Below are positions 33,845 to 43,360 of a stretch of DNA of 64,000 bases, piece after piece; the first letter of the stretch is position 1; each line of letters begins with the position of its first letter. Made by a program: the position numbers and the translations under genes. The DNA lies in NCBI GenBank assembly GCA_000169995.1, contig AAZW01000001.1, positions 186,001-250,000 on the forward strand. The letters are read 5' to 3'. This DNA is from Vibrionales bacterium SWAT-3. GTDB taxonomy: Bacteria > Pseudomonadota > Gammaproteobacteria > Enterobacterales > Vibrionaceae. The notes below the pieces were generated by a model. It searched no databases. It was not told where the DNA came from and was given only the letters and a program-made list of their open reading frames with translations.

Positions 33845-36298
33845 TTAACGGTTAACCGCTTCTAGTTTCCAGATGTTGTTCACGTAGTCGCGGATAGAGC
33901 GGTCTGATGTGAACTTACCAACCAATGCTGTGTTAAGAATCGCTTTCTTAGCCCAACCTGCTTGGTCTTTGTATTGCGTGCCCATGTCTTCATGCGCTTT
34001 CACGTAAGAAGCAAAGTCAGCAAGACATAGATATGGGTCACCACCATCTAGCAGGCTGTCAAACGTTGCACGTAAAAGGCCTGGTTGACCTGGTGTGAAC
34101 TCTTCACCTGTTAGTAGATCAAGTGACGCTTTCAGCAGTGGGTCTGCATTGTAGTAATCGTATGGGTTGTAACCCTGAGCTTTCAGTGCTTGTACACCAT
34201 CAACGTCTAGGCCGAAGATGTAGATGTTCTCATCACCCACTTCTTCACGGATCTCAACGTTCGCACCATCCATCGTACCGATAGTTAGAGCGCCGTTTAG
34301 AGCCATCTTCATGTTACCCGTACCCGATGCTTCTTTACCCGCTAGCGAGATTTGCTGAGAAACGTCAGCCGCTGGGATGATGATTTCCGCCATGCTTACA
34401 CGGTAGTCAGGGATGAATACCACCTTAAGCTTGTTACCGATGCGAGGATCGTTGTTGATCTTCTCGGCAACCTTGTTCACTGCGAACATGATCTCTTTCG
34501 CTAGGTGGTAACCCGGTGCTGCTTTCGCTGCGAAGAAACATACGCGTGGCTCACACTCAAAACCAGGTTCGTTCAGGATACGGTGGTAAAGAGATAGAAT
34601 GTGAAGCAAGTCTAGGTGCTGACGCTTGTACTCGTGCAGACGCTTGATCTGTACGTCAAAGATAGCGTTAGTATCTAGTTCGATACCCATGTTCTCTTGA
34701 ACCCAATCAGCAAGACGCTGTTTGTTTTCTTTCTTAACGGCCATGAATTCTTTTTGGAATTTCGCGTCTGTCGCGTACTTAGCAATGCCTTCTAGCTGCT
34801 CAAGTTTCGCAGGCCACTCTGAACCGATCTTATCTGTGATTAGCGCAGATAGACCTGGGTTACAGAACTTCAACCAACGACGTGGTGTAATACCGTTTGT
34901 TACGTTAGTCAGTTTACCTGGGAAGATTTCGTTGAACTCAGGGAATAAGTCTTTCTTAACTAGCTGAGAGTGAAGCGCTGCTACACCGTTTACCTTGTAA
35001 GAGCCAATTACACATAGGTTTGCCATGCGAACCATGCGGTGGAAACCTTCTTGGATGATAGAAAGCTTCGCTTGCTTCTCACCGTCACCAGGCCACATCT
35101 TACGAACTTCTTGCAGGAAGCGGTGGTTGATTTCAAAAATGATTTCCATGTGACGTGGAAGTAGACGCTGGATTAGCGACTCAGACCAAGTCTCTAGAGC
35201 TTCTGGAAGTAGAGTGTGGTTCGTGTATGCAAATGTGTGTGCACTGATTTCCCACGCTTCATCCCAAGATAGGCCGCGCTCATCGATAAGAATGCGCATT
35301 AGCTCTGGGATCGCGATTGTTGGGTGCGTATCGTTTAACTGGATAGTCTCTTGCTTAGGAAGATCCGCTAGAGCAAAACCTGCTGCTTCGTGACGACGTA
35401 GGATGTCACGTACAGACGCTGCAGAGTGGAAGTACTGCTGCATTAGACGAAGCGTTTTACCTTTTTCGTGGTTGTCGTTCGGGTATAGAACCTTAGTAAT
35501 GTTACCCGCATCGATTAGCGCGTGTTGTGCTTCGAAGTAATCACCGTTGTTGAAGCTTGCTAGTGAGAATGGTGCGATAGCCTGACATTCCCAAAGACGC
35601 AGTGGGTAAACCGTGTTTGACTCGTAACCTACGATTGGCAGATCCCAAGGCATTGCTTTTACTTCCATACCTGGAACCCAAGTACGCACTTCTTTAACGT
35701 CAATGTATTCAACTTCAACATGACCGTAAAAACCAATGTGTTGAGCAAGTTCAGGACGAGCCACTTCCCATGGGTAACCTTCAACACCACGCCATGCGTC
35801 CGGTGCTTCTTTTTGACGACCGTCTTCGAAAGACTGCTTAAATAGACCGTACTCATAGTGTAGGCCGTAACCTACTGTTGGGAATTCTTGTGCAGCACAA
35901 GAGTCCATGAAACATGCTGCTAGACGACCAAGACCACCATTACCTAGTGATGGGTCACGTTCTTCTTCTAAAAGGTCCGTTAAGTTCTGACCTAACTCTT
36001 CCATCGCATGCGTGATCTGCTCATACAGACCCATGCTAATTAGGTTGTTACCCGTTAGGCGACCAATCAAGAACTCTAGCGAAAGGTAGTTCACGCTCTT
36101 CGCATTTTTGATGTTCTCGTCATTTTCAGTTTCTAACAGGTCAAATGTTGTAAGTTCGGCTAGCGCGCGACCCATTGCTAGGTACCATGCGCGGCTATCT
36201 GCGTTTTCTATAGTAGTTGCGTAGGTTGCAGATAGATGTTTCTTAACGCTTTCTTGGAACGACACTTTATCGAAAGTTTTTTGCTGAGTTGGTTTCAT
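33845..36298 (-). CDS. malP: Maltodextrin phosphorylase
   Basis: An 817-residue GT35 glycogen/maltodextrin phosphorylase. Family segments include YGLHYEYGLFKQ, LGNGGLGRLAACFMDS and the pyridoxal-phosphate loop EASGTGNMKMALNGALTIGT, in which the Lys forms the Schiff base. It cleaves maltodextrins with phosphate to glucose-1-phosphate in the cytoplasm. It is the first gene of malPQ-glgB and is transcribed divergently from malT. Its 567-bp upstream region holds a CRP-site match and G/A-rich stretches that could be MalT boxes. Confidence 0.96.
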   Translation of the reverse strand: MKPTQQKTFDKVSFQESVKKHLSATYATTIENADSRAWYLAMGRALAELTTFDLLETENDENIKNAKSVNYLSLEFLIGRLTGNNLISMGLYEQITHAMEELGQNLTDLLEEERDPSLGNGGLGRLAACFMDSCAAQEFPTVGYGLHYEYGLFKQSFEDGRQKEAPDAWRGVEGYPWEVARPELAQHIGFYGHVEVEYIDVKEVRTWVPGMEVKAMPWDLPIVGYESNTVYPLRLWECQAIAPFSLASFNNGDYFEAQHALIDAGNITKVLYPNDNHEKGKTLRLMQQYFHSAASVRDILRRHEAAGFALADLPKQETIQLNDTHPTIAIPELMRILIDERGLSWDEAWEISAHTFAYTNHTLLPEALETWSESLIQRLLPRHMEIIFEINHRFLQEVRKMWPGDGEKQAKLSIIQEGFHRMVRMANLCVIGSYKVNGVAALHSQLVKKDLFPEFNEIFPGKLTNVTNGITPRRWLKFCNPGLSALITDKIGSEWPAKLEQLEGIAKYATDAKFQKEFMAVKKENKQRLADWVQENMGIELDTNAIFDVQIKRLHEYKRQHLDLLHILSLYHRILNEPGFECEPRVCFFAAKAAPGYHLAKEIMFAVNKVAEKINNDPRIGNKLKVVFIPDYRVSMAEIIIPAADVSQQISLAGKEASGTGNMKMALNGALTIGTMDGANVEIREEVGDENIYIFGLDVDGVQALKAQGYNPYDYYNADPLLKASLDLLTGEEFTPGQPGLLRATFDSLLDGGDPYLCLADFASYVKAHEDMGTQYKDQAGWAKKAILNTALVGKFTSDRSIRDYVNNIWKLEAVNR

Positions 36299-36367
36299 TT
36301 CAGAAATCTCGCTTTTAATAGTTCTAATTCATCTGTGACATATCGTGCATGGTCACTAGAAACTAAA

Positions 36368-36422
36368 CATCCTCCCGCTAACGCGCCAAACTAGGAGTAG
36401 ATGGGAGGGCGTAGGGGGCGTA
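36368..36422. promoter_or_regulatory. Possible MalT-box cluster upstream of malP
   Basis: Several purine-rich strings resemble the MalT box core, such as gggagg, gtaggggg and, on the minus strand, gggaggatg. They stand 70-125 bp before the malP start. None matches the enteric ten-base consensus fully, so this is a tentative assignment based on position and regulon knowledge. Confidence 0.35.
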
Positions 36423-36477
36423 CCGACATAGGGTTAGTGATCTGACTCTCATGTTCTGACTTCGAACAAAAACTTGG

Positions 36478-36493
36478 AGTGACTAAGATCACA
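36478..36493. promoter_or_regulatory. CRP site, malP side
   Basis: agtgactaagatcaca differs from the TGTGA-N6-TCACA consensus at one arm base. It lies 180 bp upstream of malP. Confidence 0.55.
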
Positions 36494-36660
36494 AGCTCCC
36501 GTTCGATAACTTAACTTCGATTGATGTGATTTTTATTTGACCTAATTACAGTCATTGTCAAATCTGAGTTTCAGATCACGAAAATATTTTCCGGGTATCA
36601 TCTTTTGCATTAAATACAGTGCAAACAGAAACAAAGTCACATTATCTAACCACCACAGTT

Positions 36661-36676
36661 TGTGAGAAAAGTCACA
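36661..36676. promoter_or_regulatory. CRP site, malT side
   Basis: tgtgagaaaagtcaca is a perfect TGTGA-N6-TCACA match. It is 190 bp upstream of the malT start and fits the known cAMP-CRP control of malT in enterics. The remainder of the 567-bp divergent gap contains no gene. Confidence 0.75.
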
Positions 36677-36865
36677 AATAAAGGGCGTAGAGACTCAAAA
36701 ACATGCAGGAGTGCAAGGTTTCTGCGGAGGATCATAGTCGGTGTCGTTTTGCTTCACGTAATATGAGTAAAGACTTAAGTAATTAGGCTAGTGTCATTGG
36801 ACTGCACTTTATGCGTGCTTGATAGATTCCAGACCATAGCCACGGAATAGGTGTAAAACTTCGAC

Positions 36866-39574
36866 ATGTGGATCCCTTCGAAACTGACTCGTCCCGGCCG
36901 CTTACACAATGCAATTCTGCGTCCTAGGGTTCTCGATCTGCTTCAGAATGCAGATTGCTATAAACTCGTACTGTTCCGCTCTCCAGCTGGATACGGCAAG
37001 ACCACCATGGCTGCCCAGTGGTTGGTAGATAAACCCAACGTGGGTTGGTATAGCATCGATGATAGTGACAACGATGCCTTCCGTTTTATCAACTACCTAC
37101 TTCAATCACTCAATAAAGCGACGCAAAACGCCTGCCCTAATGCGCAAAAACTGGCAGAAAAAAGACAGTTTTCATCGCTGCATTCTCTATTAAGCGAAGT
37201 CTTCGCCGAGATGTCTGAGTTCCATCAAGAATGTTTCCTCGTGTTGGACGACTATCACTTAGTAAATAATGACGACATCCATGAAGCCATGCGCTTTTTC
37301 CTCAAGCACATGCCCGACAACCTAACGCTTGTTGTGACCAGCCGCGGCACACCGCCACTGGGTACAGCAAACCTTCGCGTTCGTGACTTAATGATCGAAC
37401 TAGGCAATGACTCTTTGGCATTCGATACCGAAGAGACGACACGCTTCTTTAATCAACGTGTTGCCGATGGCATTGATGACACAACCGCCGATAGTATTTG
37501 TAGTTATGTAGAAGGTTGGCCTTCTGCGCTTCAACTTCTCGCCCTTCAAGCACAGCACCAAAAGCGTACACTGGCGCAGTCTGCAGAGTCATTTTCTCAC
37601 TTCAACCATGCTCATTTGTGGGACTACCTGGTTGAAGAAGTCTTCGACCTACTAGACAAAGAAACCCGCCAGTTCTTGATGCAATGCTCTGTACTTGACC
37701 ACTTTAATGATGAATTGGTGTGCGCACTTACTCAACGCGAAGATGCACTTGGTATGATTGAATCACTCAATCGATTTGGCCTGTTCATCTACCCTCTTGA
37801 GGGAGAGAAAAACTGGTATCGCTTCCATAATCTGTTTGGTGAGTTCCTTGCCCATGAGCGCCAAGCTCGCATTCCACAACAAGAAGCTGAACTGCACCGC
37901 AGTGCGGCAAAAGCGTGGATCAAACAGAAGACACCGCATCAAGCACTGCGTCATGCACAACGCGCCGATGATCCTGATTTGATTGTTCAGATCCTAAGCG
38001 AACACGGTTGGCAGATGTTCAACCAAGGTGAATTGTCATCACTGGAGATGGCAATCAAGCAACTCACCACAGATCAGCTCTACAGCGAACCAAAGCTGTC
38101 GATGCTACGCGCATGGTTGGCGCAAAGTCAGCATCGTTATGATCAAGTGGGTACCTTGTTAGAAGAGGCAGAAACTCAGTATCAAGCACGAAACATTGAA
38201 CTCGATACTCAGCAGCAAGGCCAATACAACGCACTACGCGCACAAGTTGCTATCAACAGTAATGAACCAGAAAAAGCGCTCGAACTCGCAGAGCTTTCTC
38301 TAAGCCAACTGAATACCACGGTTTATCGCAGCCGCATTGTGGCAACCTCGGTTGTTGGCGAAGTGAATCACGTAATGGGTAACCTAAGCCGTGCGCTACC
38401 AATGATGCAGCAAACTGAGAAGTTGGCTCGCCAGTATCAGGTTTACCATCAGGCACTGTGGGCAATTCTTCAGCAGAGTGAAATCTTGATTGCCCAGGGC
38501 TACGTTCAAGCTGCATTTGAATTGCAAGACAGCGCCTTCAAATTGATCGAAGAGCATCAACTGCAATATGTACCTCTGCATGAGTTCTTACTACGTGTTC
38601 GAGCTCAGATCTTCTGGTGTTGGAACCGTTTAGATGAAGCGGAAGAGTGTTGCTACAAAGGCTTAGATATCCTTGGGCACCACTCTCCAAGTAAACACCT
38701 TCATAGTTACTCAATGTTGGCTCGTATTTCTCTGAGCCGCGGTGAGATCGACAAAGCATCGAAGTTTATCGACCAGATCCAACACTTATTGCGCCAATCA
38801 ACCTACCACGTTGACTGGACGGCGAATGCTTCATTGTCTCTGATTTTGTTCTGGCAAGTGAAAGGCGATAAAGATGCTATCCGCGACTGGTTAAGCGTTG
38901 CGGTAAGACCGGAATCTGCGAGCAACCATTTCTGTCAGCTTCAGTGGCGTAACATCGTGCGCGCTCACATCATCCTTGAGCAATATGAAGAAGCAGAAGA
39001 GGCGCTAGCATTCTTGAAGAGCGAAGCACAGCGTTCACACTTGGTCACTGACACCAACCGTAACTTGATTGTTGAGGCGGTGCTGCGTACACAAATCAAT
39101 GATGAAGACAGCGCGCGTGTATTGCTTGAAGAAGCCCTACACATGACCAACCAAACAGGCATGGTCGGTAACTTCTTGGTCGATGGTGGCACTATCGGGC
39201 ATATTCTAGATAAGTTGAGCAACAAACCTGGCTTGGGTGATTTAGAACGTCACCGAGCACAGCAAATCATGAAGGATATCTCGACTACGCAGCGCAGCCG
39301 ATCCGTTCACTTTGATGAAGACTTTGTTGAAAACTTGGTTAACCACCCGAACATTCCTGAGCTTGTGCGCACCAGCCCACTCACTCAACGTGAATGGCAA
39401 GTACTCGGCTTGATCTACTCTGGCTTCAGTAACGAGCAAATCGCTCAAGAGCTGGATGTCGCAGGGACAACTATCAAGACTCACATTCGAAACCTTTATC
39501 AGAAGCTCAACATAGCTAACCGTAAAGAAGCGATCAGCACAGCAGAGAATTTGTTGCAGTTAATGGGTTACTAA
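36866..39574 (+). CDS. malT: Maltose regulon activator MalT
   Basis: A 902-residue STAND-class regulator with the length of the E. coli protein. Walker [10 protein letters not shown] lies at residues ~39-47, followed by LVLDDYH (Walker B) and VTSRGTPP. A winged-helix and a long region of helical (SUPR/TPR-like) repeats bind maltotriose. The C-terminal LuxR-type HTH ([20 protein letters not shown] and [20 protein letters not shown]) spans the last ~65 residues. With ATP and maltotriose it activates maltodextrin genes, here most directly the divergent malPQ. A perfect CRP site lies upstream, and an intrinsic terminator follows the stop. Confidence 0.96.
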   Translation: MWIPSKLTRPGRLHNAILRPRVLDLLQNADCYKLVLFRSPAGYGKTTMAAQWLVDKPNVGWYSIDDSDNDAFRFINYLLQSLNKATQNACPNAQKLAEKRQFSSLHSLLSEVFAEMSEFHQECFLVLDDYHLVNNDDIHEAMRFFLKHMPDNLTLVVTSRGTPPLGTANLRVRDLMIELGNDSLAFDTEETTRFFNQRVADGIDDTTADSICSYVEGWPSALQLLALQAQHQKRTLAQSAESFSHFNHAHLWDYLVEEVFDLLDKETRQFLMQCSVLDHFNDELVCALTQREDALGMIESLNRFGLFIYPLEGEKNWYRFHNLFGEFLAHERQARIPQQEAELHRSAAKAWIKQKTPHQALRHAQRADDPDLIVQILSEHGWQMFNQGELSSLEMAIKQLTTDQLYSEPKLSMLRAWLAQSQHRYDQVGTLLEEAETQYQARNIELDTQQQGQYNALRAQVAINSNEPEKALELAELSLSQLNTTVYRSRIVATSVVGEVNHVMGNLSRALPMMQQTEKLARQYQVYHQALWAILQQSEILIAQGYVQAAFELQDSAFKLIEEHQLQYVPLHEFLLRVRAQIFWCWNRLDEAEECCYKGLDILGHHSPSKHLHSYSMLARISLSRGEIDKASKFIDQIQHLLRQSTYHVDWTANASLSLILFWQVKGDKDAIRDWLSVAVRPESASNHFCQLQWRNIVRAHIILEQYEEAEEALAFLKSEAQRSHLVTDTNRNLIVEAVLRTQINDEDSARVLLEEALHMTNQTGMVGNFLVDGGTIGHILDKLSNKPGLGDLERHRAQQIMKDISTTQRSRSVHFDEDFVENLVNHPNIPELVRTSPLTQREWQVLGLIYSGFSNEQIAQELDVAGTTIKTHIRNLYQKLNIANRKEAISTAENLLQLMGY

Positions 39575-39600
39575 ACGGATTCGAAATTCGAGAAAACATA

Positions 39601-39632
39601 AGCTGGTCACCGACGGTGGCTGGCTTTTTTTT
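39601..39632 (+). terminator. Intrinsic terminator of malT
   Basis: An 11-bp stem with three G-T wobbles (agctggtcacc/ggtggctggct) is followed by eight T. Confidence 0.85.
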
Positions 39633-39689
39633 CATCTGAAATTCAGAGCCTAAAGTATCGGGGCGGGAATAGAAAAAGGAGAACACCAA

Positions 39690-39758
39690 ATGACAGGCAA
39701 AAAAATAGCCAACCGCAATAATCGCGATTGGCTCTATATATTTGTGAACAAAACATAG
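39690..39758 (+). CDS. Candidate 22-residue small protein
   Basis: An ATG at 39690 stands 8 bp after a strong AGGAG motif (aaaaaggag) and opens a 22-codon frame ending in TAG. The peptide is basic and N-rich at the start (MTGKKIANRNNRDW) with a hydrophobic end (LYIFV). It is isolated between malT and the DUF368 gene in a 500-bp stretch without other genes. Its stop lies within one of three successive small hairpins (39707-39733, 39744-39764, 39785-39810). It may be a real micro-protein, a leader peptide, or chance. I do not recognise it. Confidence 0.4.
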   Translation: MTGKKIANRNNRDWLYIFVNKT

Positions 39759-40135
39759 GTTCACTAACAACGTCAGTTGGCTAGGTGACCCTCGGCTTAA
39801 GAAGGGTCACTCAATACCATGCAGTTAGCGTGCCAACTTTAATTAGGCATTTTATAAGCCCTGCATCGCATAAAAACGGTTAATTTCACATGCGAATTGC
39901 AAAGTGCATTTGCATAATGCAATCAAGATGCAATATTGATAAGAGACCAGTTTCATCCCTAGCGTTAATGATAAATTACTAAGTGATTGTATTTTAAATG
40001 TTAGGCAGATATTCACATCAACGTATTGCCTTACAATTAAGAGAGTAAGAAAAGCACCTTCTCAGTAGCATATTCATACTTTTTTGACAGCAAAGTTTGT
40101 ATACTGCACGAAATCACCCTCAACTCTATGAAGCA

Positions 40136-41056
40136 ATGAACTACTTAAGTACTTTTTTCAAAGGCATGGCCATGGGCGCAGCTGACGTTGTCCCAGGCGT
40201 TTCAGGCGGCACCATCGCATTCATCACAGGTATCTACGATACGCTATTAGAAAGCATTCGCAGAATTAACCCTAGCGTACTTGGTTTATGGAAACGCGAA
40301 GGCTTCAAAGCTGCGTTTAACCACATTAATGGCTTTTTCTTAATTTCTTTGTTCGCAGGCGTATTTACCAGCATTGCGACATTCGCAAAACTGATTTCTT
40401 GGTTATTGGTCACCCACCCAGTCCCACTGTGGTCTTTCTTCTTTGGTTTAATATTGGTGTCGGTTTTCCACATTCTTAAGCAAGTAGAAAAGCGCGATAT
40501 GATTCGATTCGTCTTTCTACTGCTTGGCGTTGCCTTCGCTTATAGCATTACTGTGCTTAAGCCACTGCAAATGGAGCCAACCAGCATCAACGTCTTAATT
40601 GCGGGTGCGATTGCTATCTGCGCGATGATTTTACCCGGTATTTCAGGCAGCTTTATTCTGCTCCTGATTGGCATGTATGGCCCAGTGCTTGGCGCCGTTA
40701 AATCATTTCAAGTCGATGTACTTGCGCTATTCCTTGCGGGCTGTGTGATTGGACTGCTGACTTTCTCACATGTACTGTCTTGGCTATTGCGTTCATTCCG
40801 CGACTTCACGCTTGTGTTCTTAACTGGTTTGATGATCGGTACGCTGCCTAAGATCTGGCCTTGGAAAGAGACCATCAGCTGGCGCATCAACTCTAAAGGT
40901 GAGCAAGTGCCTCTCATTCAAGAGAACTTGTCTCCATTTAACTTCGAAGCCGTCACCTCTCAGCCTTCTCAACTGACCTTGGCTGTGATCATGATGTTGG
41001 TTGCCATCGCATTAGTTCTTGGCTTAGAAAAGTTTGCCGAGCGCAATGCTGACTAA
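40136..41056 (+). CDS. DUF368 polytopic membrane protein
   Basis: A 306-residue inner-membrane protein. I choose the ATG at 40136 (MNYLSTFFKGMAMGAADVVPG) because the open frame to 40097 covers the likely promoter. The signature GAADVVPGVSGGTIAFITGIY lies at residues ~13-33 and is repeated in part as LPGISGSFILLLIGMY near residue 180, so the protein is an internal duplication of two helical bundles. DUF368/PopT proteins are implicated in moving undecaprenyl phosphate back across the membrane, with Vibrio members notably reported; I rely on memory for that. The gene is monocistronic and ends at a terminator. Confidence 0.9.
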   Translation: MNYLSTFFKGMAMGAADVVPGVSGGTIAFITGIYDTLLESIRRINPSVLGLWKREGFKAAFNHINGFFLISLFAGVFTSIATFAKLISWLLVTHPVPLWSFFFGLILVSVFHILKQVEKRDMIRFVFLLLGVAFAYSITVLKPLQMEPTSINVLIAGAIAICAMILPGISGSFILLLIGMYGPVLGAVKSFQVDVLALFLAGCVIGLLTFSHVLSWLLRSFRDFTLVFLTGLMIGTLPKIWPWKETISWRINSKGEQVPLIQENLSPFNFEAVTSQPSQLTLAVIMMLVAIALVLGLEKFAERNAD

Positions 41057-41130
41057 CCTCTAACAATCGAGCGGCATTTCGCATGTAGGGTGCTTTCCTT
41101 AAATAGCGACGTGTCAGTAAATTGAATCAA

Positions 41131-41158
41131 AGCGAAGCTACTGGCTTCGCTTTTTTAT
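41131..41158 (+). terminator. Intrinsic terminator of the DUF368 gene
   Basis: The stem agcgaagc/gcttcgct with a five-base loop is followed by a T tract. Confidence 0.88.
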
Positions 41159-41252
41159 ATCTACCATACGCACAAAATTGCTTTTTGATACAAGCACGTA
41201 TTGAGTGGTGTGATACCATCGCCGTTCTTATAAAATCAAATGAGAACACGAC

Positions 41253-41693
41253 ATGCACCCAGCATTAAAGGTTGCTGCGCTCGGTATTGCGCTGGTCGCT
41301 GGCTTTTATGGACCACAGGCAGTCGAGCAATTTAAATCGGTAGTAGAGAGCCACTCTCCTGACGTCAACTTAGATGACTACTGCATGCTTTCAACAACAT
41401 CGTGTGAGCAAGACAGCGTTGCTATGACCCTTGAGCATGAAACAGCTCAACCTTTAGTCCCAACAAAAATCAAAGTGGTGTGGGAAGGCGCGGCCTCTGA
41501 AACCTTGATGCTATCGCTGACCGGTTTAGAGATGGAAATGGGCTCAGCACGTTTCCAATTAAAAAATACTGGTAACAACATCTATGAAGGTGATGTCATT
41601 TTACCCGTGTGTACCATGGATCACATGACTTGGCTTGGTGAGCTCACCGATGGTGTTGAAACCGTAAAACCTGCAATAAGGATGACAAGATGA
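41253..41693 (+). CDS. Membrane-anchored protein of unknown function upstream of SCO1
   Basis: A 146-residue protein with one N-terminal hydrophobic segment (residues ~5-20), probably an uncleaved anchor or signal, and a periplasmic domain. Four Cys residues (DDYCMLSTTSCEQD and LPVCTMDHMTW) and neighbouring Met and His could bind copper or form disulfides. It overlaps the SCO1 gene by 4 bp (ATGA), and a PCuAC gene follows. The context suggests a role in copper delivery to a haem-copper oxidase, but I recognise no named family. Confidence 0.75.
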   Translation: MHPALKVAALGIALVAGFYGPQAVEQFKSVVESHSPDVNLDDYCMLSTTSCEQDSVAMTLEHETAQPLVPTKIKVVWEGAASETLMLSLTGLEMEMGSARFQLKNTGNNIYEGDVILPVCTMDHMTWLGELTDGVETVKPAIRMTR

Positions 41694-42286
41694 GTAAGAA
41701 TTGGTCGCTAGCGCTGGTTGTAGCGTTTGTACTTGGCTTTGGAGTAAAAAGCTATCTCGATGGTCAAACAGAGGCTCAAGAGCAACACGTTGAAAAACAA
41801 CAATTCTCCGAAACAACGCTTTTTGGAAAAGACAACCAACCAATAAAACTCTTTGACGAAACCGATGACAGAATTCGTATCGTTTACTTTGGCTTCACAC
41901 GCTGTCCTGACGTTTGCCCAACATCATTAGCAATGCTAGCGGGTGCGCTCAACCAGATCTCTGATGAATCGAAAGCCAAGATTCGCCCTATGTTTGTTTC
42001 TCTTGATCCAGAGCGCGATGCCGCGGAAGCGTCATATGAATACGCGCAGTACTTCAACCCAATGATTGAAGGGATGAGTGGCCCATTGGATGTCACCACG
42101 AATCTGGCGCATAAATACGGTGTTATTTTCAGAAAGACACAGCTCGAAGATTCAGAGCTAGGATACACACTTGACCACAGCTCATATTTCTACTTTTTAA
42201 AGCCCAATGGTACCTTGATTACCAAAGTACCGCACACGTTGACGCCTGCGCCAATTGTTGAAGCGATCAACACATTGACGCGCTAG
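41690..42286 (+). CDS. SCO1/SenC-family copper chaperone
   Basis: A 198-residue thioredoxin-fold protein with an N-terminal membrane anchor (WSLALVVAFVLGFGVKSYL). The copper-binding motif CPDVC lies in FGFTRCPDVCPTSLAML at residues ~70-75, and the third ligand is the His in LDHSSYFYFLKP near residue 163. SCO proteins deliver copper to the CuA site of cytochrome c oxidase or reduce its cysteines. It overlaps the upstream 146-residue gene and is followed 112 bp later by a PCuAC gene, a common partner. Confidence 0.93.
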   Translation: MSKNWSLALVVAFVLGFGVKSYLDGQTEAQEQHVEKQQFSETTLFGKDNQPIKLFDETDDRIRIVYFGFTRCPDVCPTSLAMLAGALNQISDESKAKIRPMFVSLDPERDAAEASYEYAQYFNPMIEGMSGPLDVTTNLAHKYGVIFRKTQLEDSELGYTLDHSSYFYFLKPNGTLITKVPHTLTPAPIVEAINTLTR

Positions 42287-42398
42287 TATGCTAGATCACT
42301 CTAGAAACAACGTGTACAAAAATAAAGAACTCAACCAATAGAGTTCGATACGTAAAGTCAGGTCCCAGACCAACACATAAAACAAAAAGGACAACAAC

Positions 42399-42857
42399 AT
42401 GAAGTTAAAAGCACTTGCTCTAGCAGGCTTATTGCTCACTCCTCTTGCTCACGCAAAAAGCGACATCATGGTTCATGACGCGTATGCTCGTGCGACACCG
42501 CCAACAGCGGTAAACAGCGCAGTATTTACGACCCTGATGAACCATAGTGACAAAGATCGCGCTATCGTTTCAGCGACAACACCTGCAGCAGGTAAGGTAG
42601 AGCTTCATGATGTGATCATTGAAGGCGATGTAATGAAAATGCGTCAGGTTCAACAGATCACAATCCCAGCAAATGGTGAAGCCGTACTTAAGCCTGGTAG
42701 CCTGCACATTATGTTGTTCGACCTAAAAAATGGTCTAAAAGAAGGTGAGCAGATCGAAATAACACTGACTTTCGCAAATGGCGAAACACAAACTTTCGAA
42801 GCTCCAGTTAAGAAAGTGATGAGCGGCATGAAAAAGATGAATCACGATCATCACTAA
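42399..42857 (+). CDS. Periplasmic copper chaperone PCu(A)C
   Basis: A 152-residue secreted protein with the signal peptide MKLKALALAGLLLTPLAHA. The domain has the H-M-x10-M-x21-H-x-M copper motif in sequence: VELHDV, MKMRQV and LHIMLFDLKNG. A Met/His-rich C-terminus (MSGMKKMNHDHH) adds further binding residues. PCuAC passes Cu(I) to SCO1 or directly to oxidase subunit II. It stands directly downstream of SCO1 and has its own AAGGA ribosome binding site. A strong terminator follows. Confidence 0.93.
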   Translation: MKLKALALAGLLLTPLAHAKSDIMVHDAYARATPPTAVNSAVFTTLMNHSDKDRAIVSATTPAAGKVELHDVIIEGDVMKMRQVQQITIPANGEAVLKPGSLHIMLFDLKNGLKEGEQIEITLTFANGETQTFEAPVKKVMSGMKKMNHDHH

Positions 42858-42926
42858 TTCTAGAAACTGATGCTCAGTGAGGCTTATCAAGAGCCAAAAC
42901 ACATCAGTGAAAAATTAGACAAAATA

Positions 42927-42960
42927 AGCCACGATGACTTCTCGCCATCGTGGCTTTTTG
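42927..42960 (+). terminator. Intrinsic terminator of the SCO1/PCuAC cluster
   Basis: The stem agccacgatg/catcgtggct with a nine-base loop is followed by ttttt. Confidence 0.9.
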
Positions 42961-43021
42961 TTAAACTGCACTCGCTTTTTATGCAAAGCCTAACCATATT
43001 AATAACCAAGGAGAAGAGAAG

Positions 43022-43069
43022 ATGATTGTAATGAAAACACTAAAACTGGCAGTAAAAGTAACGCGTTAA
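43022..43069 (+). CDS. Candidate 15-residue peptide
   Basis: A short frame, MIVMKTLKLAVKVTR, starts at ATG 43022 just after a long purine ribosome binding tract (aaggagaagagaag). It lies in the 503-bp gap between PCuAC and rsgA. The peptide is basic and amphipathic. It could be a leader peptide, a micro-protein or the remnant of a lost gene. The rest of the gap shows nothing I can identify. Confidence 0.3.
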   Translation: MIVMKTLKLAVKVTR

Positions 43070-43360
43070 TTTTGTTTGGTTAAACCAACTTTAATTCCGA
43101 ACTACCAACATTAAGCCACCAGCTAGCTACCGCACACTTTTACCCGGTTTACATTTGATCGCACATGGTCAAAGCATGCTCATTATGCATGAATCAATCC
43201 GGGGTCCTATCTATTTGAATTCGACCCAAACTCTAAAGCATTTTTGACGTCTCGACGCTTTTGGGCTTTTAACGCTTCTGATCTCACCAACAATAAGAGA
43301 TCTCACAAGAAGTAAATGCTCTTATAAGAAAAGAAAGCTCGCACGTCTGGGTAAATAGAC

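Noticed and set aside
36368..36422. Firm MalT boxes
   Set aside because: Purine-rich strings are suggestive, but none fully matches the enteric ten-base consensus; kept at low confidence only.
40084..40105. Promoter ttgaca/tatact before the DUF368 gene
   Set aside because: The spacing is only 10 bp, too short for a sigma-70 promoter; the tatact may still act with another -35.
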